This document shows positions 37,972-46,308 of a DNA stretch of 56,487 nucleotides, piece by piece. Position 1 is the first letter of the stretch. Every line of letters begins with the position of its first letter. A model generated the notes under the pieces. It saw nothing but the letters and a program-made list of their open reading frames with translations. It was not told the DNA's origin and did no database searches. The stretch is taken from positions 1 through 56,487 of the forward strand of contig JBJXHC010000026.1 in the NCBI GenBank assembly GCA_046160825.1, given 5' to 3'. The DNA is from JBJXHC01 sp046160825 (GTDB lineage Bacteria > Bacteroidota > Ignavibacteria > UBA10030 > UBA6906). The position numbers and the translations under genes are program-made.

Positions 37972-38593
37972 ACCACCGTCGAGATATTCTGGCGCTTCTG
38001 ACGAGGACTTTCAGCCTGGCTCACGGAAAACGGTCTTGAAGAATAAGCTCGGCATCACCTCACTGAGCAAGATGGACGATGAAGAGATTATTGCATATCA
38101 AAAGGCTGCGGAGAAATTCGCTAACACCTTTGCAAGTGATCACCGGTTCACCGCAGAGGATGTGAAGGCAATTCACACAGAGATCTTTGGCAAGCTATAT
38201 GATTGGGCAGGTGAATATCGCAACAAGGATCTTTCCAAAGATGGCTTCATGTTCATGAGAGCGATCTTCATAGCTGAACAGATGGAGGCGTTCTCCCATG
38301 ATATTTTGGAAAAGCACACTCCTGCCGAGGCAGGGGCACGAGATCAACTCACACTTCTGTTGGCACAAATACATGTTGAGCTTATTCTCATACATCCATT
38401 TCGGGAAGGAAATGGTCGTGCGATACGTTTACTCATACATTTGATAGCACAACAGGCCGGATATCAAGGATTGGACTTTGGGTTTATCAAGGAGACCGGG
38501 AAAGAATATGACCGCTATATTGCAGCAGTGCAGGCAGGTCTCAGTAGCAACTACGAGCCGATGAGAGAAATCATCAACAGAGCGCTCTTTTGA
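37952..38593 (+). CDS. fic: Fic/DOC-family protein (predicted AMPylase)
   Basis: This 213-aa protein has the complete Fic active site HPFREGNGR (His148 to Arg156) followed by AIRLL, so it is probably catalytically competent for transferring AMP to a target hydroxyl. The flap is in the DWAGEYRNKDLSKDGFMF region. I see no S/T-x-x-x-E-G/N inhibitory helix within this protein. It would therefore be a class I Fic needing a separate antitoxin; a candidate is encoded convergently right after it. Fic genes between hsdM and hsdS are common in type I loci. Confidence 0.92.
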   Translation: MEMAKSKPPSRYSGASDEDFQPGSRKTVLKNKLGITSLSKMDDEEIIAYQKAAEKFANTFASDHRFTAEDVKAIHTEIFGKLYDWAGEYRNKDLSKDGFMFMRAIFIAEQMEAFSHDILEKHTPAEAGARDQLTLLLAQIHVELILIHPFREGNGRAIRLLIHLIAQQAGYQGLDFGFIKETGKEYDRYIAAVQAGLSSNYEPMREIINRALF

Positions 38594-38761
38594 TTAGCGC
38601 TTGTTCCTGGATGGAGTGTTCAGTCGTTTGTTCAACGACGGTGAAGGCTTGATGCCTTCGATTCGGGAAGATGCGATTGCAAATCGTGAGGCAACCTCTG
38701 TGAGACGCTTGGGGTCGCTGAGGGTTCTGCTCTTGGATGCTATGCTCACTGTTCGTTTCAT
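38594..38761 (-). CDS. Candidate Fic antitoxin (VbhA-like)
   Basis: A 55-codon minus-strand frame ends at the base after the Fic stop. The product is small and basic and contains FAIASSRIEGIKPS, which includes S31-x-x-x-E35-G36. This is the (S/T)xxxE(G/N) inhibitory helix by which VbhA-type antitoxins, or the N-terminal helix of class II Fic proteins, block ATP binding. Known antitoxin genes normally lie upstream on the same strand; here it is convergent, with no strong ribosome site. The alternative is a displaced remnant of a Fic N-terminal region. Confidence 0.5.
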   Translation of the reverse strand: MKRTVSIASKSRTLSDPKRLTEVASRFAIASSRIEGIKPSPSLNKRLNTPSRNKR

Positions 38762-38785
38762 TCTGTAATAAGATACACACAGACT

Positions 38786-40321
38786 ATGAAAGATTCAACT
38801 CAAATAATGGCCAATTTAGTTGATTTGCCCGACGGCTGGGCATCGACAACGCTGGATGATTTCGTTTTGGTTAATCCGCCAAAGCCCGATGTCAGCACTC
38901 ATCCCGATGATACCGTTGTAACCTTTGTTCCGATGTCGGCGGTCAGCGAGCTAAACGGGTCTATCGTTTCACCTCAAGAGAGGAAACTCATTGAGGTCAA
39001 ACGTGGCTACACGGCGTTCCGTGAAAAGGATGTTCTGTTTGCGAAGATCACTCCTTGCATGGAGAATGGCAAAGCTGCAATTGCTGGGAAACTGAGCAAT
39101 GGCCTCGGCTACGGATCAACGGAGTTTCATGTGCTGAGACCATTATGCGGAGTCCCACCTGACTTCATCCATCACTTTGTAAGACAACCGATCTTTCGGG
39201 ATGAAGCTCGAAGATCAATGACAGGGACAGCCGGCCAACTCCGTGTGCCGGAAGGATTCGTCAAGCGAACACCAATTGCCGTTCCCCCTCTCCCGGAGCA
39301 ACACCGAATCGTCGAGAAACTTGAGAAGCTGCTTGATCGGATTCGTTGCGCCGACGCATCTATCGAGCGGGTCCCAGTATTGCTCAAGCAATTCCGTCAG
39401 GCTGTGCTTGCAGCGGCGTGCTCGGGAAAGCTAGTCGAGCAGGATTCAGATGATGAACCTGCATCAGCATTGTTGGAGAGAATTCGAGTTGAGCGAAGAA
39501 AACAGTGGGAAGTCAATCTGATAGCCAAAGGCAAAGACCCACAAAATCATAGTTACATAGAACCTGCTGAACCGAATACTGTGAACCTGTCAGAATTACC
39601 AAATGGTTGGACTTGGACGAATTTCGGAATGTTAGCCAAGGTTTCAAGCGGGTATGCATTCAAGGCAAAAGAGTTCTCTGATATAGGGGTTCCTGTTGTC
39701 AGGATTTCGAATCTAATAGATGAAAGGGTTGAGATCAATGGCTGTGTAAGGATTGATCCTAAGTACCTCCAATTAGCCTCGCAGTTCGTATTGAAAGAAG
39801 GAGATGTACTCATAGCGATGTCAGGGGCAACAACTGGTAAGACGGCGATCTTTGACTTAGAGGAGAAAGTACTGTTGAACCAAAGAGTTGGCAAATTCTT
39901 TGTCACCTCTGACACGAACGTTTCAAGGAGATTCCTGTGGTATTTGATCGAAAGGATAAAGAGTCAAATCATCGAGATGGCTTGGGGATGTGCTCAGCCG
40001 AACATCAGTGGTTCCGAGATTGAGACAATTGTGATACCTCTCCCGCCATTACCCGAGCAGCGCCGTATCATTAAGAGAGTCAATGATCTGTTTAACATCG
40101 CTGACACTATTGAAGTTGAGGTTGTAAAAGCAAAGGTCAACTCAGCAAACATCGTTCAATCGATCCTAGCAAAAGCGTTTCGAGGGGAGTTGGTGGAGCA
40201 GGATCCGAGGGATGAACCGGCGAGCAAGCTGTTGGACATGATATTGGCTCGGAAAGACCGCAAAGTAGGTGAGAAGTTTGCAACAACCAAGCGGCGGCCT
40301 GCTAAGGTAGGTGGTCCGTGA
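38786..40321 (+). CDS. hsdS: Type I restriction specificity subunit
   Basis: HsdS recognises the bipartite target of the type I complex. It shows two target-recognition domains: residues about 12-170 (LPDGWASTTLDDF...PIAVPPLPEQHRIV) and about 265-430 (LPNGWTWTNFGMLAKVSSGYAFK...IVIPLPPLPEQRRII). Each is followed by a long conserved helix (EKLLDRIR... and NDLFNIADTIE) and an EQDxxDEPAS segment, which gives internal symmetry. The length of 511 aa is normal. A GTG overlapping the stop starts the next gene, so they are coupled. Confidence 0.94.
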   Translation: MKDSTQIMANLVDLPDGWASTTLDDFVLVNPPKPDVSTHPDDTVVTFVPMSAVSELNGSIVSPQERKLIEVKRGYTAFREKDVLFAKITPCMENGKAAIAGKLSNGLGYGSTEFHVLRPLCGVPPDFIHHFVRQPIFRDEARRSMTGTAGQLRVPEGFVKRTPIAVPPLPEQHRIVEKLEKLLDRIRCADASIERVPVLLKQFRQAVLAAACSGKLVEQDSDDEPASALLERIRVERRKQWEVNLIAKGKDPQNHSYIEPAEPNTVNLSELPNGWTWTNFGMLAKVSSGYAFKAKEFSDIGVPVVRISNLIDERVEINGCVRIDPKYLQLASQFVLKEGDVLIAMSGATTGKTAIFDLEEKVLLNQRVGKFFVTSDTNVSRRFLWYLIERIKSQIIEMAWGCAQPNISGSEIETIVIPLPPLPEQRRIIKRVNDLFNIADTIEVEVVKAKVNSANIVQSILAKAFRGELVEQDPRDEPASKLLDMILARKDRKVGEKFATTKRRPAKVGGP

Positions 40322-41868
40322 AGAACTGGCCCAATACCAAGTCAGGAGCATCCCTGAAAGATGAACTATCATCTATTCTGATCCGTGCTGCCCAACGGTG
40401 GCCCAGCATCGAGTGGAGTTCCTTTGAGATGGCGAGGTCAATCGTGAAATTCAATGACCAAGAACACCCCTGGGACGAGACAGCATGTCCAGAAGGTATC
40501 GATGTCCAGATTCTTGCCCTATCTTTTTCAGATCTGATTCAATTGGAAGAGTTCGACAAGCTTGAAGTCGGTACAAAGAAGCTATTGAGTTCATACCGAT
40601 CCAAGTTCCCTCCCTGGGAAGAAAAAAAGACACAAGAATGGTTTAGGGAGGTAAGAAGGAGAACATTCGGTTCGGCATCCAGTACAGGAGGTTACCTCGA
40701 TTTTCGGGGAATGGGATCGCAAAGCCCGATTGCTGAAGCATCATATGCTCACTTCAGATTGTACCACTTCGCACCGTCACTAATTTCACTTTGTCTCACT
40801 ATTCATCCTTCGGATGAATTTCAGAAGATGTTTCGCTCGCTTATTGAGACCAATGCAAGACCACGACCTTCTATTGGTCGCTTTAGTCTGCGAAGAGGTA
40901 TCCAAGAATGGAGTTATGGTTCGGCAGTCTCAGTCCGGATGGAGGAAATTGATAAACTATTCATGGACATAAATAAGCATGTCGTAAAATTTCTGAGGCA
41001 GAACCTAGGCGTTGGCCTCAGCCGTTTCGGCCCTTTACCGTTTGTTCCAGTTTTTCGAACTAATGAGAGCCTTAGCATCTTCCCAATCAAATGGAACGAA
41101 GAAGACAAGCAGAACCCGAAACTTCGGTCCAGCTTCTGGCATAGCCTCAGCCTTAACCCATTTGACCAATACAGAACATACTCCGGCGGTTCCTTTCACA
41201 TAAACATGGTGGAACGAGCTAAGAACAACCACTCACAGTACAACGTCCTCATAAGTGAGCCAGATTATCGAGAAACCAGAAAACTAGGCGATACCGATGA
41301 CGTTAACCATGAGATGTTTTCTTTCTTCCGATTCTTCCTAGAGAACCTCTCTTCACTTATTGCTTTGGGACATCTCATGAAGAGATTCGAAATTGAGATC
41401 ATCAAACTGAGAGATATTCTCGCACCAGCCTTGAGTGGGCAGAGGTTGGGGAGAATTGGACCAAAGAGTCTTCGAACTGGCTTCAAGAGATTGGCGACAG
41501 CCAACGGTCTGAACTATTCGCAGACCAGGGTCATATCTGAGATCGGTGAAAACTTTGTGAGGCGACTGCTCAGAATGGATCTTGCAGGCGTCATCCGAAG
41601 GGGTTCGGAAAATGATAAAAAGGATGAGTTCGTTGATGGGTTGGTTTGGCGAATCGAAAGTGCAAGTACCTTTAACAAGGCTCAACTGGATATTCTCAAG
41701 AAATCGTTTGAAGAAATGATCGCCTACAGGGCGAGTCGCGTGAATGTGAGAATCCAAATTTGGATGACCGTGTTGACCATTCTCATGTTGGTGCTCACAT
41801 TCGTATTGCTCATCCCCGAAACGAAACGCAACATCATTGTCGAAGAACTATTCAGATTTCTTCAATAG
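40318..41868 (+). CDS. Tail-anchored protein of unknown function, 516 aa
   Basis: No family is recognised. About 470 residues of cytosolic-looking alpha/beta sequence are followed by one C-terminal transmembrane segment (about 482-500, MTVLTILMLVLTFVLLI) and a short tail. A region with SQTRVISEIGENFVRRLLRMDLAGVIRRG resembles a helix-turn-helix but is not diagnostic. The GTG start overlaps the hsdS stop (GTGA), so its expression follows HsdS. A tail-anchored effector or membrane sensor linked to the restriction system is plausible, by inference from position only. Confidence 0.65.
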   Translation: MKNWPNTKSGASLKDELSSILIRAAQRWPSIEWSSFEMARSIVKFNDQEHPWDETACPEGIDVQILALSFSDLIQLEEFDKLEVGTKKLLSSYRSKFPPWEEKKTQEWFREVRRRTFGSASSTGGYLDFRGMGSQSPIAEASYAHFRLYHFAPSLISLCLTIHPSDEFQKMFRSLIETNARPRPSIGRFSLRRGIQEWSYGSAVSVRMEEIDKLFMDINKHVVKFLRQNLGVGLSRFGPLPFVPVFRTNESLSIFPIKWNEEDKQNPKLRSSFWHSLSLNPFDQYRTYSGGSFHINMVERAKNNHSQYNVLISEPDYRETRKLGDTDDVNHEMFSFFRFFLENLSSLIALGHLMKRFEIEIIKLRDILAPALSGQRLGRIGPKSLRTGFKRLATANGLNYSQTRVISEIGENFVRRLLRMDLAGVIRRGSENDKKDEFVDGLVWRIESASTFNKAQLDILKKSFEEMIAYRASRVNVRIQIWMTVLTILMLVLTFVLLIPETKRNIIVEELFRFLQ

Positions 41869-41934
41869 GGCAGGGTTGAGGACCAAACGGCTTTGAAAAT
41901 AGTCTTAGTTCCCATACCTTGAGAGGAGAAAGTC

Positions 41935-42402
41935 ATGGCATATACCGCATTCATAAGCTACAACACCTCACCGGACGAACAGGTCTTGGTGTATCGTCTT
42001 CAAACACTTGCATCCACAAGCGATATCACAGTGTTGTTGCCACAACGGAATGGCCAAGCACTCTCCAACGAAACAAAGCTCCGCATCGACAAAGCTGACA
42101 GTGTCATTGTGTTCCTGACTTCAAAGCTCAGTCCACAGGTACGGGAGGAGCTTGCATACGCTCAAGGGAGAAATAAGCTCGTCATTCCCATTTTCGAAAA
42201 GGGGGTGCGCCTGCCAGTGACTGTCCAAGGATATGATTGGATTGAGTATGATCCCCACAGAGATACCCCAGGAACAATAGAGCAAAAGGTGCTTGAATTG
42301 CTTCGAGGGAAACGAAAAAGCAAAAGTGATCGTGATGCATTGCTGCTCACTGTCTTAGGGATAGGACTTCTGGCACTTATAGCTTCGGCCTCGGAGAAGT
42401 AA
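41935..42402 (+). CDS. TIR-like domain protein with C-terminal TM helix
   Basis: This 155-aa protein starts AYTAFISYNTSPDEQVLVYRL, as TIR/TIR_2 domains do. It continues with DKADSVIVFLTSKLS and PQVREELAYAQGRNKLVIPIFEKG, where Glu71/Glu72 lie near the position of the catalytic Glu of TIR NADases. The C-terminal segment (about 135-151, ALLLTVLGIGLLALIA) is a single transmembrane helix. Membrane-tethered small TIR proteins occur in anti-phage systems. A clear GAGAGGAG ribosome site precedes the ATG. The PIN gene follows 7 nt later. Confidence 0.75.
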   Translation: MAYTAFISYNTSPDEQVLVYRLQTLASTSDITVLLPQRNGQALSNETKLRIDKADSVIVFLTSKLSPQVREELAYAQGRNKLVIPIFEKGVRLPVTVQGYDWIEYDPHRDTPGTIEQKVLELLRGKRKSKSDRDALLLTVLGIGLLALIASASEK

Positions 42403-42409
42403 CGAGGCA

Positions 42410-42907
42410 ATGTCTCTCCCGCTTGCAGTTGCCGACACGTCCGTTCTCATCAGTCTCCATCACCTTGAGTTGTTGACTCCGTTGAGCCTGTTGTACGCAC
42501 AGATTCTTGTTCCTTCTCCTGTTCGGTTAGAATTCCTTCGCCGTAATGACCAACAGTCAAGAGAATTTGCTCTTATCACTCTGACCCAGAAGGGCCTCTT
42601 CAGTCCGTGTGACGACTATGACTCAATTGAAGTTGACCTGTACAAGAGCTATAAAATGGAGGGTGCTGAAGCGGAGGCATTGTCTCAAACGAAAATGCGG
42701 AAAGCGGACGTTCTACTCATCGACGAGAAAATCGGGCGGAAGATCGCCGTGAAGGAGAGAAGACCGGTGAAAGGCACCGCATCCATTCTGGCAGAGTTTC
42801 ATCGGCTTGATGTGGCAAACTTTCACAGATCCATCGCTCGACTTCGAAGCGAGACGACATTCAGGATACATCAGGACATTGTCGATCACCTTGCAAAAGA
42901 CCTCTGA
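42410..42907 (+). CDS. PIN-domain protein (DUF3368-like)
   Basis: This 165-aa protein has the PIN ribonuclease acidic residues in order: Asp9 in AVADTSVLISL, Glu41 in VPSPVRLEFL, Glu87/Glu89 in GAEAEALSQ and Asp105 in ADVLLIDEKIGRK, then KGTASIL. This matches the DUF3368-type PIN family, often toxins or RNA nucleases. A small antitoxin is not obvious; the upstream TIR gene, 7 nt away, is the only coupled neighbour. Confidence 0.78.
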   Translation: MSLPLAVADTSVLISLHHLELLTPLSLLYAQILVPSPVRLEFLRRNDQQSREFALITLTQKGLFSPCDDYDSIEVDLYKSYKMEGAEAEALSQTKMRKADVLLIDEKIGRKIAVKERRPVKGTASILAEFHRLDVANFHRSIARLRSETTFRIHQDIVDHLAKDL

Positions 42908-43014
42908 CTCTTGGCGGCTTCCAGTGCCTCTGATGAACCGTTGCAAGGGGAAGTAGGAGGATCAAGACTGAGCGATCGAGAATGACAAACAAATCACATA
43001 GTAGGAGCAAAACA

Positions 43015-43422
43015 ATGGACTGCCATTACCCTCTCTTAAAGTTCAAAGAGCCACTCGAGACCCCGGCCACCACATCCTCCGAATGGCCTAAATACAGCTT
43101 TCACCTAGGCTACTGGATCAACGAGAACGGAAATCCATTTGTGTGGGATCTCATGGGCACTTCTGAAGGTAAGCTCTTCGCAGAAACTGTTAAAACCGCA
43201 ACCCGCGAAGGTATTGACCGATCAGAATCTGTCCAGTCTCAAACAACAATTACGAGGTCACGTGAAAGCCTTGATCAATCGGAATCCATTTTTGGTCAGA
43301 CAATTGCCACCAAAACTCGTGAAAGCAGTGATCAATCAGAGTCCGCATTCTCCTTCGGTGGGAGGACATTGCTTACCGAAACGAGAGAAGGAGTTGATCG
43401 GGCCGAGAACTCTACATGGTAA
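43015..43422 (+). CDS. Graspetide precursor peptide with four core repeats
   Basis: The start was set at the ATG preceded by AGGAG (7-nt gap), giving 135 aa; an earlier ATG adds 11 residues. The leader (about 1-57) contains YPLLKFKEPLE. Residues 58-132 hold four copies of TxxTx[ST]RE[GS]xD[RQ][SA]E[SN], with R-E at 64, 83, 102 and 124. Each copy offers three Thr/Ser side chains followed by Glu, Asp and Glu, as expected for ester-crosslinked hairpins (omega-ester peptides). The peptide ends NSTW. The next gene, an ATP-grasp ligase, overlaps the stop (ATGGTAA). Confidence 0.82.
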   Translation: MDCHYPLLKFKEPLETPATTSSEWPKYSFHLGYWINENGNPFVWDLMGTSEGKLFAETVKTATREGIDRSESVQSQTTITRSRESLDQSESIFGQTIATKTRESSDQSESAFSFGGRTLLTETREGVDRAENSTW

Positions 43423-44357
43423 CAGCCTTTCCACAAGTCCTGCTTGTTTCGAATCGAGATGACTTCACGACTGATCACATCGCAACCCTATGCAAGAGAA
43501 GGAAGGTCAATTATCTCAGGATTAACTCAGAAGACATTACAGAATTCAGTTTCTCGTACGAGCCTCATGAGCGTCTCTTTATCAGGGATGAGCGTACATG
43601 CTTTGACCTTCGAGACGTAAAGTCTGTATTCTTCCGACGGGCTCCCTCACAATTTCCGAGCTTGAGGAGTGAGGATGCCTTATTCATATTCAGGGAACGG
43701 CGAGAGTTCCTTGAAGGGCTTCTTCTAAGTACCAAAGCCCGATGGATCAATCCAATGGCAAAGACTATTCTTGGCGAGCGCAAGACCTATCAATTAGGCC
43801 TGGCAAAGACAATTGGATTAAGGATACCACGGACCTTGATTACGAATGATGCCATCCTGGCAAAAGACTTCATTGAAACACTTCCCAAATCAATAACGAA
43901 GCCAATTTCACACGGCTTTTTGCAATCCTCTAGCGGATTTCACTCAATATATACGAACGAGATAGTCGCTGCTGAGTTTGATGCCACCTCTCAAGTCATG
44001 ATGGCCCCTATGCTCTTGCAGGAGAGGGTCCCGAATAAAGCTGATATTAGAGTGACTGTAGTTGGCGAAGAGGTGTTTGCTGTGGAGATAGTCAAACAAG
44101 ATGACTCCACCGTAGATTGGCGACGAATGGATACTCGGAAATCATACAAAAAACATGTACTTCCAAACGAGCTGTCAGAGCAATTATTGTTGCTCAACAG
44201 GACTATGGGGTTAGTCTATTCAGCGATTGACTTAATACTGTCACCATCAGACGAGTATTTCTTCCTCGAGGTGAATCCAGTCGGTGAGTGGCTTTGGCTC
44301 GAAATGGAATTGGGGATACCCATATCTGAGAGAATCATGAACCAACTTCTCCTTTAG
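43416..44357 (+). CDS. ATP-grasp graspetide ligase (MvdC/MvdD-like)
   Basis: This 313-aa RimK-like ATP-grasp enzyme is predicted to form side-chain esters (or amides) in the precursor encoded directly upstream. The N-terminal preATP-grasp part has SVFFRRAPSQFP. INPMAKTILGERKTYQLGLAKTIGLRIPRTLITN (read in parts) is typical of graspetide ligases. The ATP/Mg-binding C-terminus shows KADIRVTVVGEEVFAVEI, STVDWRRMD (the DWRR signature) and FFLEVNPVGEWLWLE. It is translationally coupled to the precursor. The length matches the family. Confidence 0.9.
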   Translation: MVTAFPQVLLVSNRDDFTTDHIATLCKRRKVNYLRINSEDITEFSFSYEPHERLFIRDERTCFDLRDVKSVFFRRAPSQFPSLRSEDALFIFRERREFLEGLLLSTKARWINPMAKTILGERKTYQLGLAKTIGLRIPRTLITNDAILAKDFIETLPKSITKPISHGFLQSSSGFHSIYTNEIVAAEFDATSQVMMAPMLLQERVPNKADIRVTVVGEEVFAVEIVKQDDSTVDWRRMDTRKSYKKHVLPNELSEQLLLLNRTMGLVYSAIDLILSPSDEYFFLEVNPVGEWLWLEMELGIPISERIMNQLLL

Positions 44358-44368
44358 CGAGGCAAACC

Positions 44369-45241
44369 ATGGCATGGACAGATGATTATCTAATTCCACC
44401 TATCGAAAGCGAGTGGCCATCCCTTAAACTTTTGAAGAAGCTGATCAAAGATTTTGCCGTTCTTGTGCCTCACTCTTTGATGCCACACAAGAAGCCCAAG
44501 AATCCAAGCAAGGACCTCCCCAAGCTCACTCCAGACGAGAACACAAAGAAGCTTTGCGAGAAGATATATGAAAGTTCTCTGTCGAGAATCGATAGTGTTG
44601 AAAAAAAAGCTTTGGGATTGCTTTCCTTCGTCACGGCACTCTCTGCATTGCTCTTCTTTACATATGCACAACTCAGTGGCTTACAAGGTACGGGTTGGCT
44701 TTGGGTATCAATGGGTTGTTTGCTCCTCACGCTGATAATCTCCTTCCGATGTCTCAGTGTGAAAGGTATTGAACATATTTTTGTGAACAACATTTACGAT
44801 TTCGATAGCACACCTGCATCGAGTTCAACAGAGTTATATGTCGACTACCTTTCCGCAGCGATATTTAACGAAGCTCGGGCCGACAATACGGCTGACATGC
44901 TCAGGGCAGCAAGGATGACACTAGCTCTTTCTATATTTCTCTTCGTCATTACACTTTTCTCTGTTGTCACCTTTGGAGACAAAGTCGACACACTTAGCAG
45001 CACCAAGCTCCAGCAAGACCAGGTTGAGGTGCTTCGAGGGATACAAGCAGCCATGCAAGCACTTGACATCAAACCTGCGTCACTCATCGCTGTGAACGCT
45101 AGAGTGGATTCTCTTGCGGCGAGTATCGACAAATTTATGTACATAGTCAATTCACATGAAGTCAAGCCGGAGGTGAAAACAGACAGCGCGGCGAAGCGCA
45201 TACCATCCGAGATTAAAACACCGATGCAGAGACAAAATTGA
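44369..45241 (+). CDS. Three-TM membrane protein next to the graspetide genes
   Basis: This 290-aa protein has a cytosolic N-terminus and an amphipathic helix (ENTKKLCEKIYESSLSRIDS). Two closely spaced TM segments follow (about 82-102 and 107-127), then a soluble loop, a third TM (about 183-202) and a C-terminal tail of about 85 residues with coiled-coil character. The paired helices after a charged helix recall SLATT/Pycsar-type pore effectors, but identity is not established. It starts 11 nt after the ligase stop, so it belongs to the same transcript; export, immunity or effector roles are all open. Confidence 0.6.
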   Translation: MAWTDDYLIPPIESEWPSLKLLKKLIKDFAVLVPHSLMPHKKPKNPSKDLPKLTPDENTKKLCEKIYESSLSRIDSVEKKALGLLSFVTALSALLFFTYAQLSGLQGTGWLWVSMGCLLLTLIISFRCLSVKGIEHIFVNNIYDFDSTPASSSTELYVDYLSAAIFNEARADNTADMLRAARMTLALSIFLFVITLFSVVTFGDKVDTLSSTKLQQDQVEVLRGIQAAMQALDIKPASLIAVNARVDSLAASIDKFMYIVNSHEVKPEVKTDSAAKRIPSEIKTPMQRQN

Positions 45242-45310
45242 GCTTCTCAACTATGTCATTGTAGTAGAACCGAAGCCGTGTAACGAAAACATGGAGCATA
45301 CCAAACACGA

Positions 45311-45877
45311 ATGACTAAATCAGCGAAAGACGAGGAATTGGTGAGGACGTTTCTGATCAACAAGAGGCTTCACGTCGAGCCATTCAATCTAGACGTCACC
45401 GAGAATCGTTCGCCCGACTTCAAAGTAAGTTCGTCGGAAACAGGTTCCTTTTTCTTCTGTGAAGTGAAATCTATTGGTACGGTGATTGATGAGGGTGGCC
45501 TCTCGTTCAACCGTGTGTTTAACATCTTTACAGCTAAAATCCATGATACCATCGGTCAATTTACGGCCGTGAATTCAGCTCATATCGTCCCTAATGTGCT
45601 GGCCTTCGTAACAAGCACTTTTCAAGTAAACTCGAACACTTTCCGAGAATTCTTGCAAGGCTGTATCTTAACAACTGAAGGACAGGAACTGATCGCCGAC
45701 CTGAGAAAGATCAGCGACAACACTAAGAACGAGTTGAAAACACTGGACCTTTGTCTTTTTTTTCAAGGCGACAAAGTCGACTTCTTTTTCACTGGCCGTG
45801 ACAAATATCTTCGCGACATTCTCATTGGCCTGTTTGGCGTTGAGCGAGGGTCACTTGAAGGAATTTATATAACGTAG
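45311..45877 (+). CDS. PD-(D/E)XK nuclease-like protein
   Basis: This 188-aa protein has ENRSPDFKVSSSETGSFFFCEVKSIG near residues 32-57. It gives Asp then Glu-x-Lys spaced as in the PD-(D/E)XK superfamily. The rest is alpha/beta without other recognised motifs. No strong ribosome site is present, and the gene lies 69 nt after the membrane protein. A nuclease in a defence island is a reasonable reading, but the specific function is unknown. Confidence 0.6.
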   Translation: MTKSAKDEELVRTFLINKRLHVEPFNLDVTENRSPDFKVSSSETGSFFFCEVKSIGTVIDEGGLSFNRVFNIFTAKIHDTIGQFTAVNSAHIVPNVLAFVTSTFQVNSNTFREFLQGCILTTEGQELIADLRKISDNTKNELKTLDLCLFFQGDKVDFFFTGRDKYLRDILIGLFGVERGSLEGIYIT

Positions 45878-46308
45878 CACCTTTGAATCAGGGATAAAGG
45901 ACATGGCAAAGTCATCTGGTCGCTTTCCTGGTATCCAACAATTACTCACAGGGAAACCAAAGCCTGCCTCCACAGGCTGCCACAGCGATTCTTAACTCTT
46001 GAGTTCATCGGTGTATGGAAAAAGGGTTATCCCGACGCTCACGTGGCGTTCTCTTCAGTGGTTGAGGTTGGCGCATTGCCATGGGTAGACGGCTGTCGGC
46101 GTTTTAAAAGGGCAGAATCGCCTCCTGAAGTCGAGGAAGCGAATGAACGGTGCGCAAGTTTGGGAAAAGATCTAAGATATTGCTGTTGGGGGGGCCAAAT
46201 GCTATTGACAAATCATAGAACCTCATTTAACTTACAGAGGGTCCAACAAAAACAAAGGTAAGGCAAAGCGACAAAACTATAAACATATAGCGTAGCTTCG
46301 GCTGCTGT
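45878..46308. other. Gene-poor stretch before the structured RNA
   Basis: I find no convincing gene. A 30-codon plus-strand frame at 45903 and a 72-codon frame at 46043 lack ribosome sites and protein-like composition. Possible promoter elements for the following RNA are TTGACA at 46205-46210 and TATAAA at 46278-46283; they are not at canonical spacing to each other, so neither is certain. Confidence 0.35.

Noticed and set aside
29824..40321. BREX or DISARM system
   Set aside because: There is no pglZ, brxC, drmA or other marker; hsdR, hsdM and hsdS explain the core of the locus.
44369..45241. Exporter for the graspetide
   Set aside because: It has only three TM helices, no ATPase motifs and no peptidase domain, so export cannot be claimed.
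46043..46261. Small 72-codon gene before the structured RNA
   Set aside because: No ribosome site, odd composition and no protein-like features; it overlaps possible promoter elements.
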